Source: Streptomyces sp. AP-93 (GTDB lineage: Bacteria; Actinomycetota; Actinomycetes; Streptomycetales; Streptomycetaceae). From it: a DNA stretch of 64,000 nucleotides. This document shows positions 6,687 to 15,484 of this stretch, piece after piece. Every line of letters begins with the position of its first letter. Within the stretch, counting starts at the first letter, position 1. Where the stretch lies: NCBI RefSeq assembly GCF_022808175.1, contig NZ_JALGBX010000027.1, positions 1 through 64,000 of the forward strand, read 5' to 3'. Under the pieces are notes generated by a model. That model ran no database searches. It had not been told where the DNA came from and worked only from the letters and a program-made list of their open reading frames with translations. The position numbers and the translations under genes are program-made.

Positions 6687-9059
6687 ATGACGGCGGTACC
6701 GGTGGAGGGCGAGACGCCCGGCGCGACGAGGGACGAGCCCCCGGCGAGGACGCCCGGCGCGCGCGAGGCGCACACACCGGCTCCCGCCCAGCGGCCAACG
6801 CCCGACCCCGCACCCCGGCCGGGTCCGGACCCGCGCACCGTGCCGGCGCCGAGGGCGGCTCCCGGGCCCGATGCCGAGACTGGCTCCGAGCCGGAGCCCG
6901 GCTCCGAGCCCGCATCCGCGATCGCGCCCGCGACGTCGCCCGCGCCTTCGTCCGACCCCGCCTCGGGCGCCATGCCGGAGCCCCCGGCCGGGTCCGGGTC
7001 CGAACCTGAGACTGCGTCCACACCCGGCCCCGAGGCCGTCCCACCGTCCAGGGCGGTGCCCGCGCCTTCGTCCGCTTCCGGGCCCGCGTCTGGCGGCGAG
7101 CCTGAGGCTGCGTCCGCTCAGGAGTCCGGGACTGCGTCCGCGCCTGCATCCGGGGCCAAGGCGGTGTCTGCGTCCGAGCCCACGGCCGTGCCTGACTCGG
7201 GGCCCGTGGCGCGGCCGGAGCGGGAGTCCGGGTCGGAGCCGCAAGCCGTTCCGGAGGGGGCCTTCCGGGTTTTGCCCGCTCCGGACCCGCGGGCGCGGCC
7301 GGATGCGGAGTCGGGTCCGGGGCCCGACCCCGCGCCGGACACGATGGCAGCAACCGGTACTGGTACTGGTACTGGTACCGGTACTAGTACCCGTCCTGAG
7401 TCGGACTCCGAGAGGACGAGCACGTTCATCGCGCTCAAGCCGCTGGACGAGTCCCCCTCGTCGTCGGTGCCGACATGGGCGTCAACGTCAACGTCAGCAC
7501 CAGGGCCTGCGCCGGTACGCGTACGGCCCGCCCCTGCCGTGCCGACGGCGGGGGATGCCCCGGCTTCGGGAACCGTGCGGGCTTTGGGAACGGCTCCCGC
7601 TCCCGGAACCGGGTCAGCTCCGGGAACCGCCCCGGCTCCTGGAACGGCTCCCGTTTCGGGGCGGGCTCCCGCCCCAGGGGCCGACCCCGCGCGGGCGCCC
7701 GGCCCGGCCCGGCCGCCTGGCGTGACCCCCGAGGGGACCACCGAGCAGCCGTTGCCCGCGCTCGATCTGCTCGCGCAGCTCACCAATACCCCGCCGCCGC
7801 CCGCGACCCCCGGCCGGACCGTCGCCCGGCGGGTTCGGATCTGGGTGCCGCCGCTGCTCCTGCTGGTCGCCGTACTGGCCGTCGTACAGGCGCTGCGGCC
7901 GCTGCCCGACGCCCTGTTCACCCGGGGGGACGCCGCGTCCGCCGTCACCCTCGACGGTCGCTTCGACGTGCCCTGGCCGGAGAAGGGCCAGGCCGCCGTA
8001 CGGGTCGGCGGCGCGGGCGACGTCGGCACGTTCGGGGAGCAGAAGCCCGTGCCGACGGCCAGCGTCGCCAAGGTCATGACGGCCTACGTGATCCTCAAGA
8101 ACCACCCGCTGAAGAAGGGCGAGGACGGCCCGCAGATCGAGGTGGACGCCAAGGCCGTCGCGGACGGCACCTCGGTGAGCGAATCGCGCATCACGGGCCT
8201 GACGGCCGGCACCCGTTTCTCCCAGCAGAACATGCTGAAGATGCTGATGATCCCCTCGGGCAACAACATCGCCCGCCTGCTGGCACGTTGGGACACCGGG
8301 AGCGATTCCGAGGCCGCGTTCGTGGAGAAGATGAATGCCGAGGCCAAGGCGCTCGGCATGACCTCCACCACGTACACGGACCCGAGCGGGCTCGACGCCA
8401 AGACCGTGAGCACCGCCGTCGATCAGCTGAAACTGGCCGAGGAGGTCATGAAGTTCGACGCGTTCCGGGCGATCGTCCAGCTTCCCAACGCCACCGTCCC
8501 GGGCCTGCGGGAGCCGCTCAACAACAACAACGACGACCTGCTCATCGCCGGACTCAGCATCAAGGGCATCAAGACCGGCTCCAGTTCGGCGGCCGGAGGC
8601 GCGCTGATGTGGGCGGCGTACAAGACGGTGGGCGACAAGACCCCGCTGATCCTCGGCACGATGCTCGACCAGCACGTCACCGGCGCCGACCCCGACGGCT
8701 CCAACAGCCTGATCCTGGTCAAGCAGAACAGCAAGAAGGTCATCGAGGCCGTCCGCGCGGCACTGATCTCGGCCGGCGCGGTCAAGAAGGGCCAGGTCGT
8801 CGGCTACGTGGACGACGGGCTCGGTACCCGGACCCCGGTGGTGGCCACCCGGGACACGGCCGTCGTCGCCGTGCCGGGCCAGCGGCTCGAACTGACTCTG
8901 GCCGTGGGGGAGAAGGGACTCCCCGAGGAGGCGCGGGCCGGCACCGAGATCGGGGTCCTGACCATCGGCACCGGGCCGGGCGCCCCGACGGTCCCCGTGG
9001 CGCTCCAGACGGACCTGTCCGCACCGTCCCTCGGCGCGAAACTCCTACGCCTCCGCTAG
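6687..9059 (+). CDS. D-alanyl-D-alanine carboxypeptidase with long Pro/Ala-rich cytoplasmic extension
   Basis: About 790 residues. The first 380 or so are low-complexity Pro, Ala, Ser, Gly and Glu, with one Thr-rich motif (DSERTSTFIALKPLDESPSS). A single membrane anchor (IWVPPLLLLVAVLAVV, about residues 385-405) follows, then an S11 peptidase domain. Catalytic motifs are intact: SVAK (near residue 458), SGN (near 523) and KTGS (near 629). The enzyme trims the terminal D-Ala of peptidoglycan stem peptides outside the membrane. ATG 6687 is chosen because AAGGCGG sits 8 nt before it; the frame is open back to ATG 6630. The intracellular tail is far longer than in typical DacA proteins of about 400 residues. 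The Thr motif could be a phosphorylation site, which is inference. Confidence 0.88.
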   Translation: MTAVPVEGETPGATRDEPPARTPGAREAHTPAPAQRPTPDPAPRPGPDPRTVPAPRAAPGPDAETGSEPEPGSEPASAIAPATSPAPSSDPASGAMPEPPAGSGSEPETASTPGPEAVPPSRAVPAPSSASGPASGGEPEAASAQESGTASAPASGAKAVSASEPTAVPDSGPVARPERESGSEPQAVPEGAFRVLPAPDPRARPDAESGPGPDPAPDTMAATGTGTGTGTGTSTRPESDSERTSTFIALKPLDESPSSSVPTWASTSTSAPGPAPVRVRPAPAVPTAGDAPASGTVRALGTAPAPGTGSAPGTAPAPGTAPVSGRAPAPGADPARAPGPARPPGVTPEGTTEQPLPALDLLAQLTNTPPPPATPGRTVARRVRIWVPPLLLLVAVLAVVQALRPLPDALFTRGDAASAVTLDGRFDVPWPEKGQAAVRVGGAGDVGTFGEQKPVPTASVAKVMTAYVILKNHPLKKGEDGPQIEVDAKAVADGTSVSESRITGLTAGTRFSQQNMLKMLMIPSGNNIARLLARWDTGSDSEAAFVEKMNAEAKALGMTSTTYTDPSGLDAKTVSTAVDQLKLAEEVMKFDAFRAIVQLPNATVPGLREPLNNNNDDLLIAGLSIKGIKTGSSSAAGGALMWAAYKTVGDKTPLILGTMLDQHVTGADPDGSNSLILVKQNSKKVIEAVRAALISAGAVKKGQVVGYVDDGLGTRTPVVATRDTAVVAVPGQRLELTLAVGEKGLPEEARAGTEIGVLTIGTGPGAPTVPVALQTDLSAPSLGAKLLRLR
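7356..7386 (+). repeat. GGTACT/GGTACC hexanucleotide tandem repeat inside the carboxypeptidase gene
   Basis: Five or so copies of a GGTACT-like unit encode a Gly-Thr alternating run in the disordered tail. The unit is a multiple of 3, so copy-number change would keep the frame. Confidence 0.75.
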
Positions 9060-9099
9060 AGGGCTGTGCCGGGTACGGGCGATGCCTACCGCCTACCGC

Positions 9100-10203
9100 C
9101 TACCGCCCGCCGGGGAGCCGGACCGTGACGAGGAGGCCGCCGGCGGGGCCGGGGGCGAGGTCGAGGGTGCCGGCGTGGGCGCGGACGATGCTGTGCACGA
9201 TCGCCAGACCGAGCCCGGCACCGGCGTGCTCGTCGGTGCGTACGCGGTCCGCCCCGCGCCGGAAGGGTTCGGTGAGGGTCGGGACCAGTTCCGGTGGGAG
9301 CCGGGGGCCCGTGTTCTCGACGCGCAGCAGGCTCGTGTCGCCGTGCTCCTCGGTATGGACCGTCACGCTCCCGCCGGTGGGGAGGTTGTGGACGACGGCG
9401 TTCTGGACGAGGTTCGTCACCATCCGCAGCAGGAGCTCCGCGGAGCCGTCGGTCCGGGTCGGCCCGCCGGTGACGTCGAGGGTGATCCGGCGCTGCTCGG
9501 CGAGGGGAAGCAGAGTTTCGGCGGCTTCCTCGGCGAGGAGCGAGAGGTCGACGCTCCCGCGGGTGAGGGTGAGGTCCGCGCGGTCGCCGTGGCTGAGCAG
9601 CAGGAGGGCCTCGGTGAGGTCGATCGCCCGCGCATTGACGACGTACAGGCGTTCGATGAGTTCGCCCCGGTCCCGCGTCGGGTCCTTGCGGGCGACGTCG
9701 AGGAGCGTCCGCGAGATGGCCAGCGGGGTGCGCAGCTCGTGGGAGGCGTTCGCGGCGAACCGCTGCTGCTCGGCCACGTGGGACTCCAACTGTTCGAGCA
9801 TCGAGTCGAAGGCGTCGGAGAGTTCACGGAATTCGTCCTGGCGGCCCTGCATGTGGATCCGGTGGGACAGCGACCGGTTCCCGGCCGTCCGCGCCGCGTC
9901 CGTGATCCGGGTGAGCGGTGCGAGCATCCGGCCGGCGAGGATCCACCCTCCCACGAGGCCGAGCACCAGCAGGAACGCCAGTACCGCGGCCGCCCTCGGA
10001 GCGAAGACGCGCAGGAGGTTGGAGCGGATGGGAAAGACACCGTGGGTGGGCGTGTCGGCGGAGACGATGAGCGCGCGATCGGGGACGTACCGCAGGAGGA
10101 ACAGCCACACCGCGGCGAGCAGCAGGACCCCGGCGACCATGAGGAATCCGGCGTAGCTGAGGGTGAGTTTGGAGCGAACGCTCAACCCGGGCGCCCTATC
10201 CAC
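9100..10203 (-). CDS. Two-component sensor histidine kinase
   Basis: The 367-residue protein has two transmembrane segments (about residues 17-40 and 68-90) flanking a very short extracytoplasmic loop of about 28 residues. A HAMP linker (LAPLTRITDAARTAGNRS) follows, then the dimerisation domain with the phospho-accepting His in ASHELRTPLAI. The HATPase domain has its N box (NLVQNAVVHN) and G box (GAGLGLAIVHS). The tiny sensor loop suggests that it senses membrane stress or a small ligand in or at the membrane. The gene overlaps the upstream response regulator by 8 nt, so the pair is one operon. It converges on the carboxypeptidase gene, with only about 40 nt between their ends. Confidence 0.92.
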   Translation of the reverse strand: MDRAPGLSVRSKLTLSYAGFLMVAGVLLLAAVWLFLLRYVPDRALIVSADTPTHGVFPIRSNLLRVFAPRAAAVLAFLLVLGLVGGWILAGRMLAPLTRITDAARTAGNRSLSHRIHMQGRQDEFRELSDAFDSMLEQLESHVAEQQRFAANASHELRTPLAISRTLLDVARKDPTRDRGELIERLYVVNARAIDLTEALLLLSHGDRADLTLTRGSVDLSLLAEEAAETLLPLAEQRRITLDVTGGPTRTDGSAELLLRMVTNLVQNAVVHNLPTGGSVTVHTEEHGDTSLLRVENTGPRLPPELVPTLTEPFRRGADRVRTDEHAGAGLGLAIVHSIVRAHAGTLDLAPGPAGGLLVTVRLPGGR

Positions 10204-10903
10204 GGTCTGCTCCCGGGGTTGCTTCCTCGTGTCCGGCCTCCGGCTGGGTGTCGATGCGGTAGCCGACCCCGGGGACCGTGGCGATGACCCACGGTTCGCC
10301 GAGCCGTTTGCGCAGGGCCGAGACGGTGATGCGCACGGCGTTGGTGAGGGGGTCGGCGTTCTCGTCCCAGGCCCGTTCCAGCAGGTCTTCGGCGCTGACG
10401 ACCCCGCCCTCGGCGGCGACGAGGACCTCCAGCACGGCGAACTGCTTGCGGGTGAGCGCTACGTAGCGGCCGTCGCGGAAGACCTCCCGGCGGAAGGGGT
10501 CGAGCCGCAGGCCCGCGATCTCGCGGACCGGGGGCCGGGCGTACGCGCGCCTGCGGTCGAGCGCCCGCAGCCGCAGGACGAGCTCCCGCAGCTCGAACGG
10601 TTTGGTGAGGTAGTCGTCGGCGCCGAGTCCGAACCCGGAAGCCTTGTCGTCGATCCGGTCGGCAGCGGTGAGCATGAGGATCGGGATGCCGCTGCCGGAG
10701 GCGACGATGCGGCGGGCGACCTCGTCGCCGGAGGGGCCGGGGATGTCGCGGTCCAGGATCGCGAGGTCGTAGGAGTTCACGCCGAGCAGTTCCAGGGCGG
10801 AGTCGCCGCCGCCGGCGATGTCGGCCGCGATCGCCTCCAGCCGCAGACCGTCGCGGACGGCCTCGGCCAGGTAGGGCTCGTCCTCGACGATCAGTACGCG
10901 CAT
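10196..10903 (-). CDS. OmpR/PhoB-family response regulator
   Basis: 235 residues. The receiver domain has the acidic pocket (VEDEP), the phospho-acceptor Asp in LAILDRDIPG, the conserved Thr region (LMLTAAD) and the Lys in YLTKPF. A winged-helix DNA-binding domain follows (RKQFAVLEVLVAAEGG, NAVRITVSALRKRLG, TVPGVGYRI). It partners with the overlapping histidine kinase gene and is the first gene of that pair. Neighbouring cell-wall genes (carboxypeptidase, amidase, VanZ-like protein) make an envelope-related regulon likely, but this is inference from position. No gene symbol is assigned because the receiver family is too general. Confidence 0.92.
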   Translation of the reverse strand: MRVLIVEDEPYLAEAVRDGLRLEAIAADIAGGGDSALELLGVNSYDLAILDRDIPGPSGDEVARRIVASGSGIPILMLTAADRIDDKASGFGLGADDYLTKPFELRELVLRLRALDRRRAYARPPVREIAGLRLDPFRREVFRDGRYVALTRKQFAVLEVLVAAEGGVVSAEDLLERAWDENADPLTNAVRITVSALRKRLGEPWVIATVPGVGYRIDTQPEAGHEEATPGADRG

Positions 10904-10977
10904 GCACGAAGCCTAAGCACCAGGACATATCGCCGTCGTATGCAAGGCGCGCATCGGGTGCGCATCGGGTACGCGAC

Positions 10978-11685
10978 TCAGCCCGTCGGCGTCAGCGCGG
11001 GGCGGGACCGGTCCGACGGCGCCGGTGCCGTGGTCCGCCACCAGCGGCGCGACGCCAGAGCGGCCAGGGCGGCGCCGACGGCGTTGACGAGTACGTCGTC
11101 CACGGAGGACACCCGGTCCAGTTGCAGGACGTACTGCGCGGTCTCGACGAGGACCGAGCAACCCGTCCCGAGGGCCAGGACCCGCGGCACGGAGGCCAGC
11201 GCCGCCCACCGCATCGGGGCGAAGAACCCCAGCGAGGCGAACACCAGCAGGTTGCCGGCGATCCCGAGCGGCCCCATCGTGACCAGGTCCCGTACCGGTA
11301 CCAGGCTGAACCGGCCGGGGACGATCCCGGCTCCGGAGCCCGGCATCATGGTCATCCACACGAACGGCAGCGTTCCGTGCACCATGCCGACCTCGGCCAG
11401 CGAGATCCGCCACGCCGATCCGGCGCCGATGCCGGCGGCACGCCGACGGCGCGCCAGGGCCCACGCCACCAGCACGGACAGGGGCAGGGTGACGAGGGTC
11501 ATGAGCACCACGCCGTTGAACGTGTCGAGGCAGCCGTGCCACTGCCCGGCCATGCACCTCGGAGCGGACATCATGAGCGGCCCCCGCACGACGTACAGGG
11601 CGCTCGCCACGCCGAGGACCGCCAGGCCGAGGAGCACGCGCCTGCGCGTGCGGCGGGGCGGCGACGGGGATGCGTTGTGGTTCAT
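10978..11685 (-). CDS. VanZ-like membrane protein
   Basis: 235 residues with about five hydrophobic helices: VLLGLAVLGVASALYVV, MTLVTLPLSVLVAWAL, an HGTLPFVWMTMMPG region, a GIAGNLLVFASLGFF segment, and a C-terminal VNAVGAALAALAS helix. The C-terminal signature ETAQYVLQLDRVSSVDDVLVN is the VanZ-family pattern (Glu-x-x-Gln plus RxxDxxDxxxN). VanZ relatives are linked to low-level teicoplanin and other lipoglycopeptide tolerance, but most Streptomyces members have no known role. It lies 74 nt upstream of the response regulator in the same direction and could be cotranscribed with the two-component system. Confidence 0.85.
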   Translation of the reverse strand: MNHNASPSPPRRTRRRVLLGLAVLGVASALYVVRGPLMMSAPRCMAGQWHGCLDTFNGVVLMTLVTLPLSVLVAWALARRRRAAGIGAGSAWRISLAEVGMVHGTLPFVWMTMMPGSGAGIVPGRFSLVPVRDLVTMGPLGIAGNLLVFASLGFFAPMRWAALASVPRVLALGTGCSVLVETAQYVLQLDRVSSVDDVLVNAVGAALAALASRRWWRTTAPAPSDRSRPALTPTG

Positions 11686-11836
11686 GTCCCCAGGGGAGAC
11701 CGTGGGCCGTTGCGGTGGCGTATGCGGTTTTCGATACGCCGGCGATACACGCGGTGTCCGCCTCCGGATGGGCGTGCGTGGCCAGTTCGGACCTTCGTAC
11801 GCGATGCCGCGCGCGAGCCGATTCGGGCTCGTCCGA

Positions 11837-12259
11837 TCAGGTCGTCCCGTCGACGACGACCCCCGTGTTCTGGCAGGCGGTCAGCAGCCAGCGCCCGTCG
11901 GGCTGCTTCGCCATGACGTACAGCGGAGCGCCCTCGCTCTCCTCGCCCGGGGACAGGTAGCGCTGGCGGACCTTGACGGCCGCGACGTCGGGGCGGATCC
12001 AGAGCACGTGGAGCACCTCGTAGGTGACCTGGCCGTCCCAGGTCGCCGCGGGCAGGACCTTGCGGGTGAACTCCGAGATCGCGTCGAGACCGATGAGGAC
12101 CTTGCCGTGGGCCGTCGTCCAGATCGCGTCCGGGTGGAAGAGACCGAGGAACTCCTCGGGGTCCTTGGTCCGCTGGGAGTGCTCGACGGTGGCGACGAGC
12201 CGGCTGATCGCTTCGATGTCCGCCGCGCGGGACGGGAGGTCGGTGGTCATGCGGATCAT
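11837..12259 (-). CDS. SnoaL/NTF2-like protein (SgcJ/EcaC type)
   Basis: 140 residues with the alpha-plus-beta cone pattern of the NTF2 superfamily: an N-terminal helix (AADIEAISRLVATVEHSQRT), FLGLFHPDAIWTTAHGKVLI, then WIRPDVAAVKVRQRYL and a final strand GRWLLTACQNTGVVV. Members include polyketide cyclases and many uncharacterised stress-related proteins. No catalytic assignment can be made from the residues. ATG 12259 is preceded by GAGGTG at 5 nt spacing; GTG 12265 and ATG 12250 are alternatives. Confidence 0.82.
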   Translation of the reverse strand: MIRMTTDLPSRAADIEAISRLVATVEHSQRTKDPEEFLGLFHPDAIWTTAHGKVLIGLDAISEFTRKVLPAATWDGQVTYEVLHVLWIRPDVAAVKVRQRYLSPGEESEGAPLYVMAKQPDGRWLLTACQNTGVVVDGTT

Positions 12260-12326
12260 GCTCACACCTCAAGCGCGGTTGAGGTCAAGCCTGTTGCGGT
12301 ACGGGCTGCCCGAGTGGCCGGACCGG

Positions 12327-12752
12327 CTACTCGGCGGTGACCGGAGACACTGCGACGCAGCCGCCGGCCGTGGCCGCTTCGCCCGTGGCCTCCTTGATGA
12401 CCTTGCCCTTGTAGATGACCTTGCAGGTGAGGTCGGCGGTGTTGTCGACCGAGCTGGGGGCGACGGCCGCGGGCATGATGCCGCGCAGGGTGACCGTCTT
12501 CGTCCACGTGGCGCCCGGCTGCTCGGCGGTCGCGAGGTTCGGCGCGCTGGCCGTGCCCCCTCCGTCGTGGAAGGAGACCGAGTCGACGGTCTTGCCGGTG
12601 ACCTCGTAGGTGACCTCATAGGTCTCGTTCACGGCCTTGTCGACCACCTGGTCCACGGCCTTGTCGGCTGTAGCGGCGGAGCAGCCGGCGGCGGCGAGCG
12701 CCAGGCCCGCCAGGGCGAGGGCGGAGAACGTGGTGGCGGATGATTTGCGCAT
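12327..12752 (-). CDS. MmpS-like lipoprotein
   Basis: 141 residues with a lipoprotein signal (MRKSSATTF, hydrophobic core, lipobox LAAAGC near residue 24). The mature part has the MmpS-type beta-sandwich pattern: TYEVTYEVTGKTVDSVSF, a WTKTVTLRG strand and CKVIYKGKVIKEA, with a conserved Cys pair near the end. In mycobacteria MmpS proteins are periplasmic partners of MmpL lipid exporters. Here an MmpL gene remnant, an LmeA-like gene and a TetR regulator lie next to it, so this is probably the surviving accessory subunit of a decayed exporter. Confidence 0.78.
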   Translation of the reverse strand: MRKSSATTFSALALAGLALAAAGCSAATADKAVDQVVDKAVNETYEVTYEVTGKTVDSVSFHDGGGTASAPNLATAEQPGATWTKTVTLRGIMPAAVAPSSVDNTADLTCKVIYKGKVIKEATGEAATAGGCVAVSPVTAE

Positions 12753-12867
12753 GAGTGGAGGGTAAATTTAAAGAATCCGTAAAGTCAATTCTGGGCGGGT
12801 GGGCCCGGTGGAATGGGAGATTGGAGCAAATTCAGGCCTTTGCGAACCGGAAGGTGGAGGAGGTGGT

Positions 12868-13614
12868 CTACGCCTCCCTGCAGTCCCTCCCTGCGGTGTC
12901 CGAAGCGGCGGACTTCGTGAGGGAGGCGTCCAGGGTGAGGCCCTCGCCGGTGGCCCTGGCTCCGGTGAGGCTGACCCCCTCGGGCAGCTCGCCGACGTCC
13001 ACGGTGCGGGGTGCGAGCCGCTCGGCCAGGCCGGCCGCGCCGGGCAGTGCGCTCACGGTGGCTATCGGCAGTTCGCGGCCCAGCACGGTGACCGTCGTCG
13101 GGGTGATCGTCAGGCCGGCCGCCGTGGCGCTGGTGCTCGCGTGCACGGTGACGGGGAGGCCGAGGCCGCCCACGGTTCCGGTGAGGGTGAGTCCCTTCGC
13201 GTCGCCGCCCACCGTCAGCCCGTCGGCGCCCGCGGCGGCTTCCCCCGAGTCGGCCAGGCGCTTCTGCAGGGCCTCGTAGGGGATGGTGGCCGTCGCCCGG
13301 CCGCCGCTGATGCCGCCGTCGCGCGTGACGTCGTACAAGTCGGCCTTGATGTCCATGTCGGTGTCGGCGTCGGCGCGGCGCACGCCGTCGGCCGCCAGGT
13401 GTACGGAGCCCAGCCGGCCGGTCAGTGTGCGGAGTCCGGCGAAGGTGCCGGAGAGTTCGGCCGTGACGGGCCCGCGGGCCTGGAGGCGGCAGCCCGCCGC
13501 CCGTGCGATGCGGCCCTGGGCGGTGTGTTCGACGGCGACGTCGGCGACGAAGACGCCGGCGAGGGCGGCGGCCAGCCCGGCGGTGGCGAGGACGGGGGTG
13601 CGTCGGAGCTTCAT
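12868..13614 (-). CDS. DUF2993 (LmeA-like) membrane-anchored protein
   Basis: 248 residues. One N-terminal hydrophobic anchor (VLATAGLAAALAGVFVADVAV) is followed by a DUF2993 domain: RIARAAGCRLQARGPVTAELS, GRLGSVHLAADGVR, ADTDMDIKADLYDV, then paired beta repeats (TVGGDAKGLTLTGTVGGLGL). The mycobacterial relative LmeA acts in lipomannan/lipoglycan maturation, and the fold binds lipids in the cell envelope. The ATG overlaps the TGA of the upstream TetR gene (ATGA), so the two are translationally coupled. The MmpS-like gene lies about 115 nt further downstream in the same direction. Confidence 0.85.
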   Translation of the reverse strand: MKLRRTPVLATAGLAAALAGVFVADVAVEHTAQGRIARAAGCRLQARGPVTAELSGTFAGLRTLTGRLGSVHLAADGVRRADADTDMDIKADLYDVTRDGGISGGRATATIPYEALQKRLADSGEAAAGADGLTVGGDAKGLTLTGTVGGLGLPVTVHASTSATAAGLTITPTTVTVLGRELPIATVSALPGAAGLAERLAPRTVDVGELPEGVSLTGARATGEGLTLDASLTKSAASDTAGRDCREA

Positions 13615-14309
13615 TGCGGGGCGGATCCGATCTGCTTCAGCGTTCCGAAGGCCTCCAGTAGGAGCGCGGAGGGCGGGGTGTCGGTGAGGGTGCCGTTCGC
13701 GCGGCGCCGGCGCTGGGTGCGCAGGACGGCGCGGACGGCGGACAGGGCCGCGCCCGCGATCACGCCGGCGCGCAGGTCGGCCCCGGAGGTGTCGGCGGGG
13801 AGCCGGTTCAGCACCAAGAGCGTGAGCCGGTTCTCGAATTCGGCGAAGAGCTGGACGAGTTGGGCGGCCACCACGCGTTCGTCGCCCGCGATGGCCACGG
13901 AGTGGGTCAGGGCGGTGAGGCTGGACGCCGCGAACGGGGCCACCGCGGAGATCAGGGCGTTGCAGACCGCGTCGAGCGGATCCTCCTGCGGTGGGCGCCG
14001 GGCCAGTTCGGCCTCGACGTACGCGAACAGGTCGACGCTGTCGGGCAGGAGCAGGGCTTCCTTGCTCTCGAAGTAGCGGAAGAAGGTCCGCTCGGACACG
14101 TTCGCGCAGGCGGCGATGTCCGCGACCGTGGTGCCCGCGAAACCGTGCACGGCGAACAGTGCGGCGGCGCCCTCGCGCAGCAGCTTGCGGGTCCGCTCCT
14201 TCTTCCGCTCGCGCAGCCCGTGCTCCGACTCCGGCTCCGGCTCCCGGTCGGAGACGGGTGCGGGTGCGGGCGGGGGTGTGGAGGCGGGCTCGGCCGGATC
14301 TTGGTTCAC
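13611..14309 (-). CDS. TetR-family transcriptional regulator
   Basis: 232 residues. After a 30-residue Pro/Glu-rich start comes a TetR N-terminal helix-turn-helix (RTRKLLREGAAALFAVHGFA, TTVADIAACANVSERTFFRY, FESKEALL). The ligand-binding part is all helical. The divergent intergenic region carries three near-identical TGTCAG-n2-CTGACA palindromes, very probably its operators, controlling both its own gene and the divergent MmpL remnant. It is coupled to the DUF2993 gene by an ATGA overlap. The regulator looks intact although the divergent target is broken. Confidence 0.92.
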   Translation of the reverse strand: MNQDPAEPASTPPPAPAPVSDREPEPESEHGLRERKKERTRKLLREGAAALFAVHGFAGTTVADIAACANVSERTFFRYFESKEALLLPDSVDLFAYVEAELARRPPQEDPLDAVCNALISAVAPFAASSLTALTHSVAIAGDERVVAAQLVQLFAEFENRLTLLVLNRLPADTSGADLRAGVIAGAALSAVRAVLRTQRRRRANGTLTDTPPSALLLEAFGTLKQIGSAPQ

Positions 14310-14329
14310 CGTCGAAGCCTAGCAATGGC

Positions 14330-14409
14330 GTCACCCCTGTCAATTGTCAGGGGTGACAATTGTCAGTCCTGACATTTTCTGCCAAGGTGCTTCGTGTCAG
14401 CCCTGACAC
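14330..14409. promoter_or_regulatory. TetR operator array (three palindromes)
   Basis: Boxes: TGTCAGGGGTGACA at 14345-14358, TGTCAGTCCTGACA at 14361-14374 and GTGTCAGCCCTGACAC at 14394-14409. A further inverted repeat GTCACCCCTG / CAGGGGTGAC spans 14330-14357. The boxes sit between the TetR start (14309) and the MmpL remnant, with centre spacings of 16 and 34 nt. Such dyads with a TGTCA core are typical TetR-family operators. Confidence 0.8.
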
Positions 14410-14413
14410 TTCT

Positions 14414-15484
14414 TGGAGGCGCCGTCTGCTCGCGCTGTGCGCCGTACCGCTGTTCTCGCTGCGCCTCGGCCACGTCGACGACGGCGCCGACCGGGCGGGC
14501 AGCACCACGCGCACGGCCTACGACTGGATCGCCGAGGGCGAGGGGCCCGGCTTCGGCCCCGGGGCCAACGGCCCCTTCGTCCTGGTGGCCGACCTCCACG
14601 AAGCCACCGTCCCCGCCGACCGGATCGGCGCCGAACTCACGGCGGCGCTGCGGGACACCGCCGGGATAGCCGGGTTCACGCCGCTCGCGCCGAGCCCCGA
14701 CGGCCGCCTGCTCGTCTCCACCGTCACCCCGGCCACCGGACCGCAGAGCGCCGGCACGGGCAGCCTGTTCACGACGCTGACCGCCACCACCCTGCCCGAC
14801 GCACTGACCGGCACCGGCGCGGAGGGCTACCTCACCGGATCCACCGCCGGCCAGCTGGACTTCCGCGACACCGTCAAGGATCGGCTGCCGCTCATCATCG
14901 CCATCGTGCTGGCCGCCGCGCTCGTGCTGCTGACCTTCGTGTTCCGCAGTGTCGTGGTCCCGCTGAAGGCGGTCGCCCTGAACCTGTTCACCACCGCCGC
15001 GTCCTACGGGGTCCTCGTCGCGGTGTTCCAGTGAGGCTGGGGGAGCGGGCTGATCGGGGTGTCGCAGCCCGTGCCCATCGAGTCGTTCGTACCGATGATG
15101 ATGTTCGGAAACGTCTTCGGCCTGTCGATGGACTACGAGATCTTCCTGCTCTCCGCCATCGCCGGGGCCTGGCACCGCACCGGGGACAACACCGTCGCCG
15201 TCGGCACGGGCCTGGCGGCCACCGGCCGGGTCATCTCCAGTGCGGCGCTCATCATGACAGCCGTCTTCCTGTCCTTCGCGGCCTCGCCGACCGTCGTGGT
15301 CAAGATGCTCGCGGTGGGCCTGGCGGTGAGCGTGGTCCTGGACGCGACCGTGGTGCGGCTGGTGCTGGTCCCGTCGGCGATGTTCCTGATGGGCCGGGCC
15401 AACTGGTGGCTGCCGCCGTTCCTGGACCGGCTCCTGCCGCGGCCGCGGGCACGGGTGGCGGTCTCGGTGAGGCATGATCGGGGG
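14414..15484 (+). pseudogene. MmpL/MMPL-family RND exporter, 5'-truncated and nonsense-mutated
   Basis: The reading frame enters directly in the middle of an MMPL protein (RRRLLALCAVPLFSLRLGHV, then TRTAYDWIAEGEG, the usual start of the second half). The N-terminal half of about 350-400 residues is missing. The second porter domain and the helices LIIAIVLAAALVLLTFVFRS and FGNVFGLSMDYEIFLLSAIA are present. At 15032 the frame is broken by TGA inside VAVFQ-stop-GWGSGLIGVSQ, where the family has Trp; a single G-to-A change explains it. The frame continues downstream without shift and runs, with no stop, into the RNase HI gene. The transporter cannot function. Confidence 0.88.
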
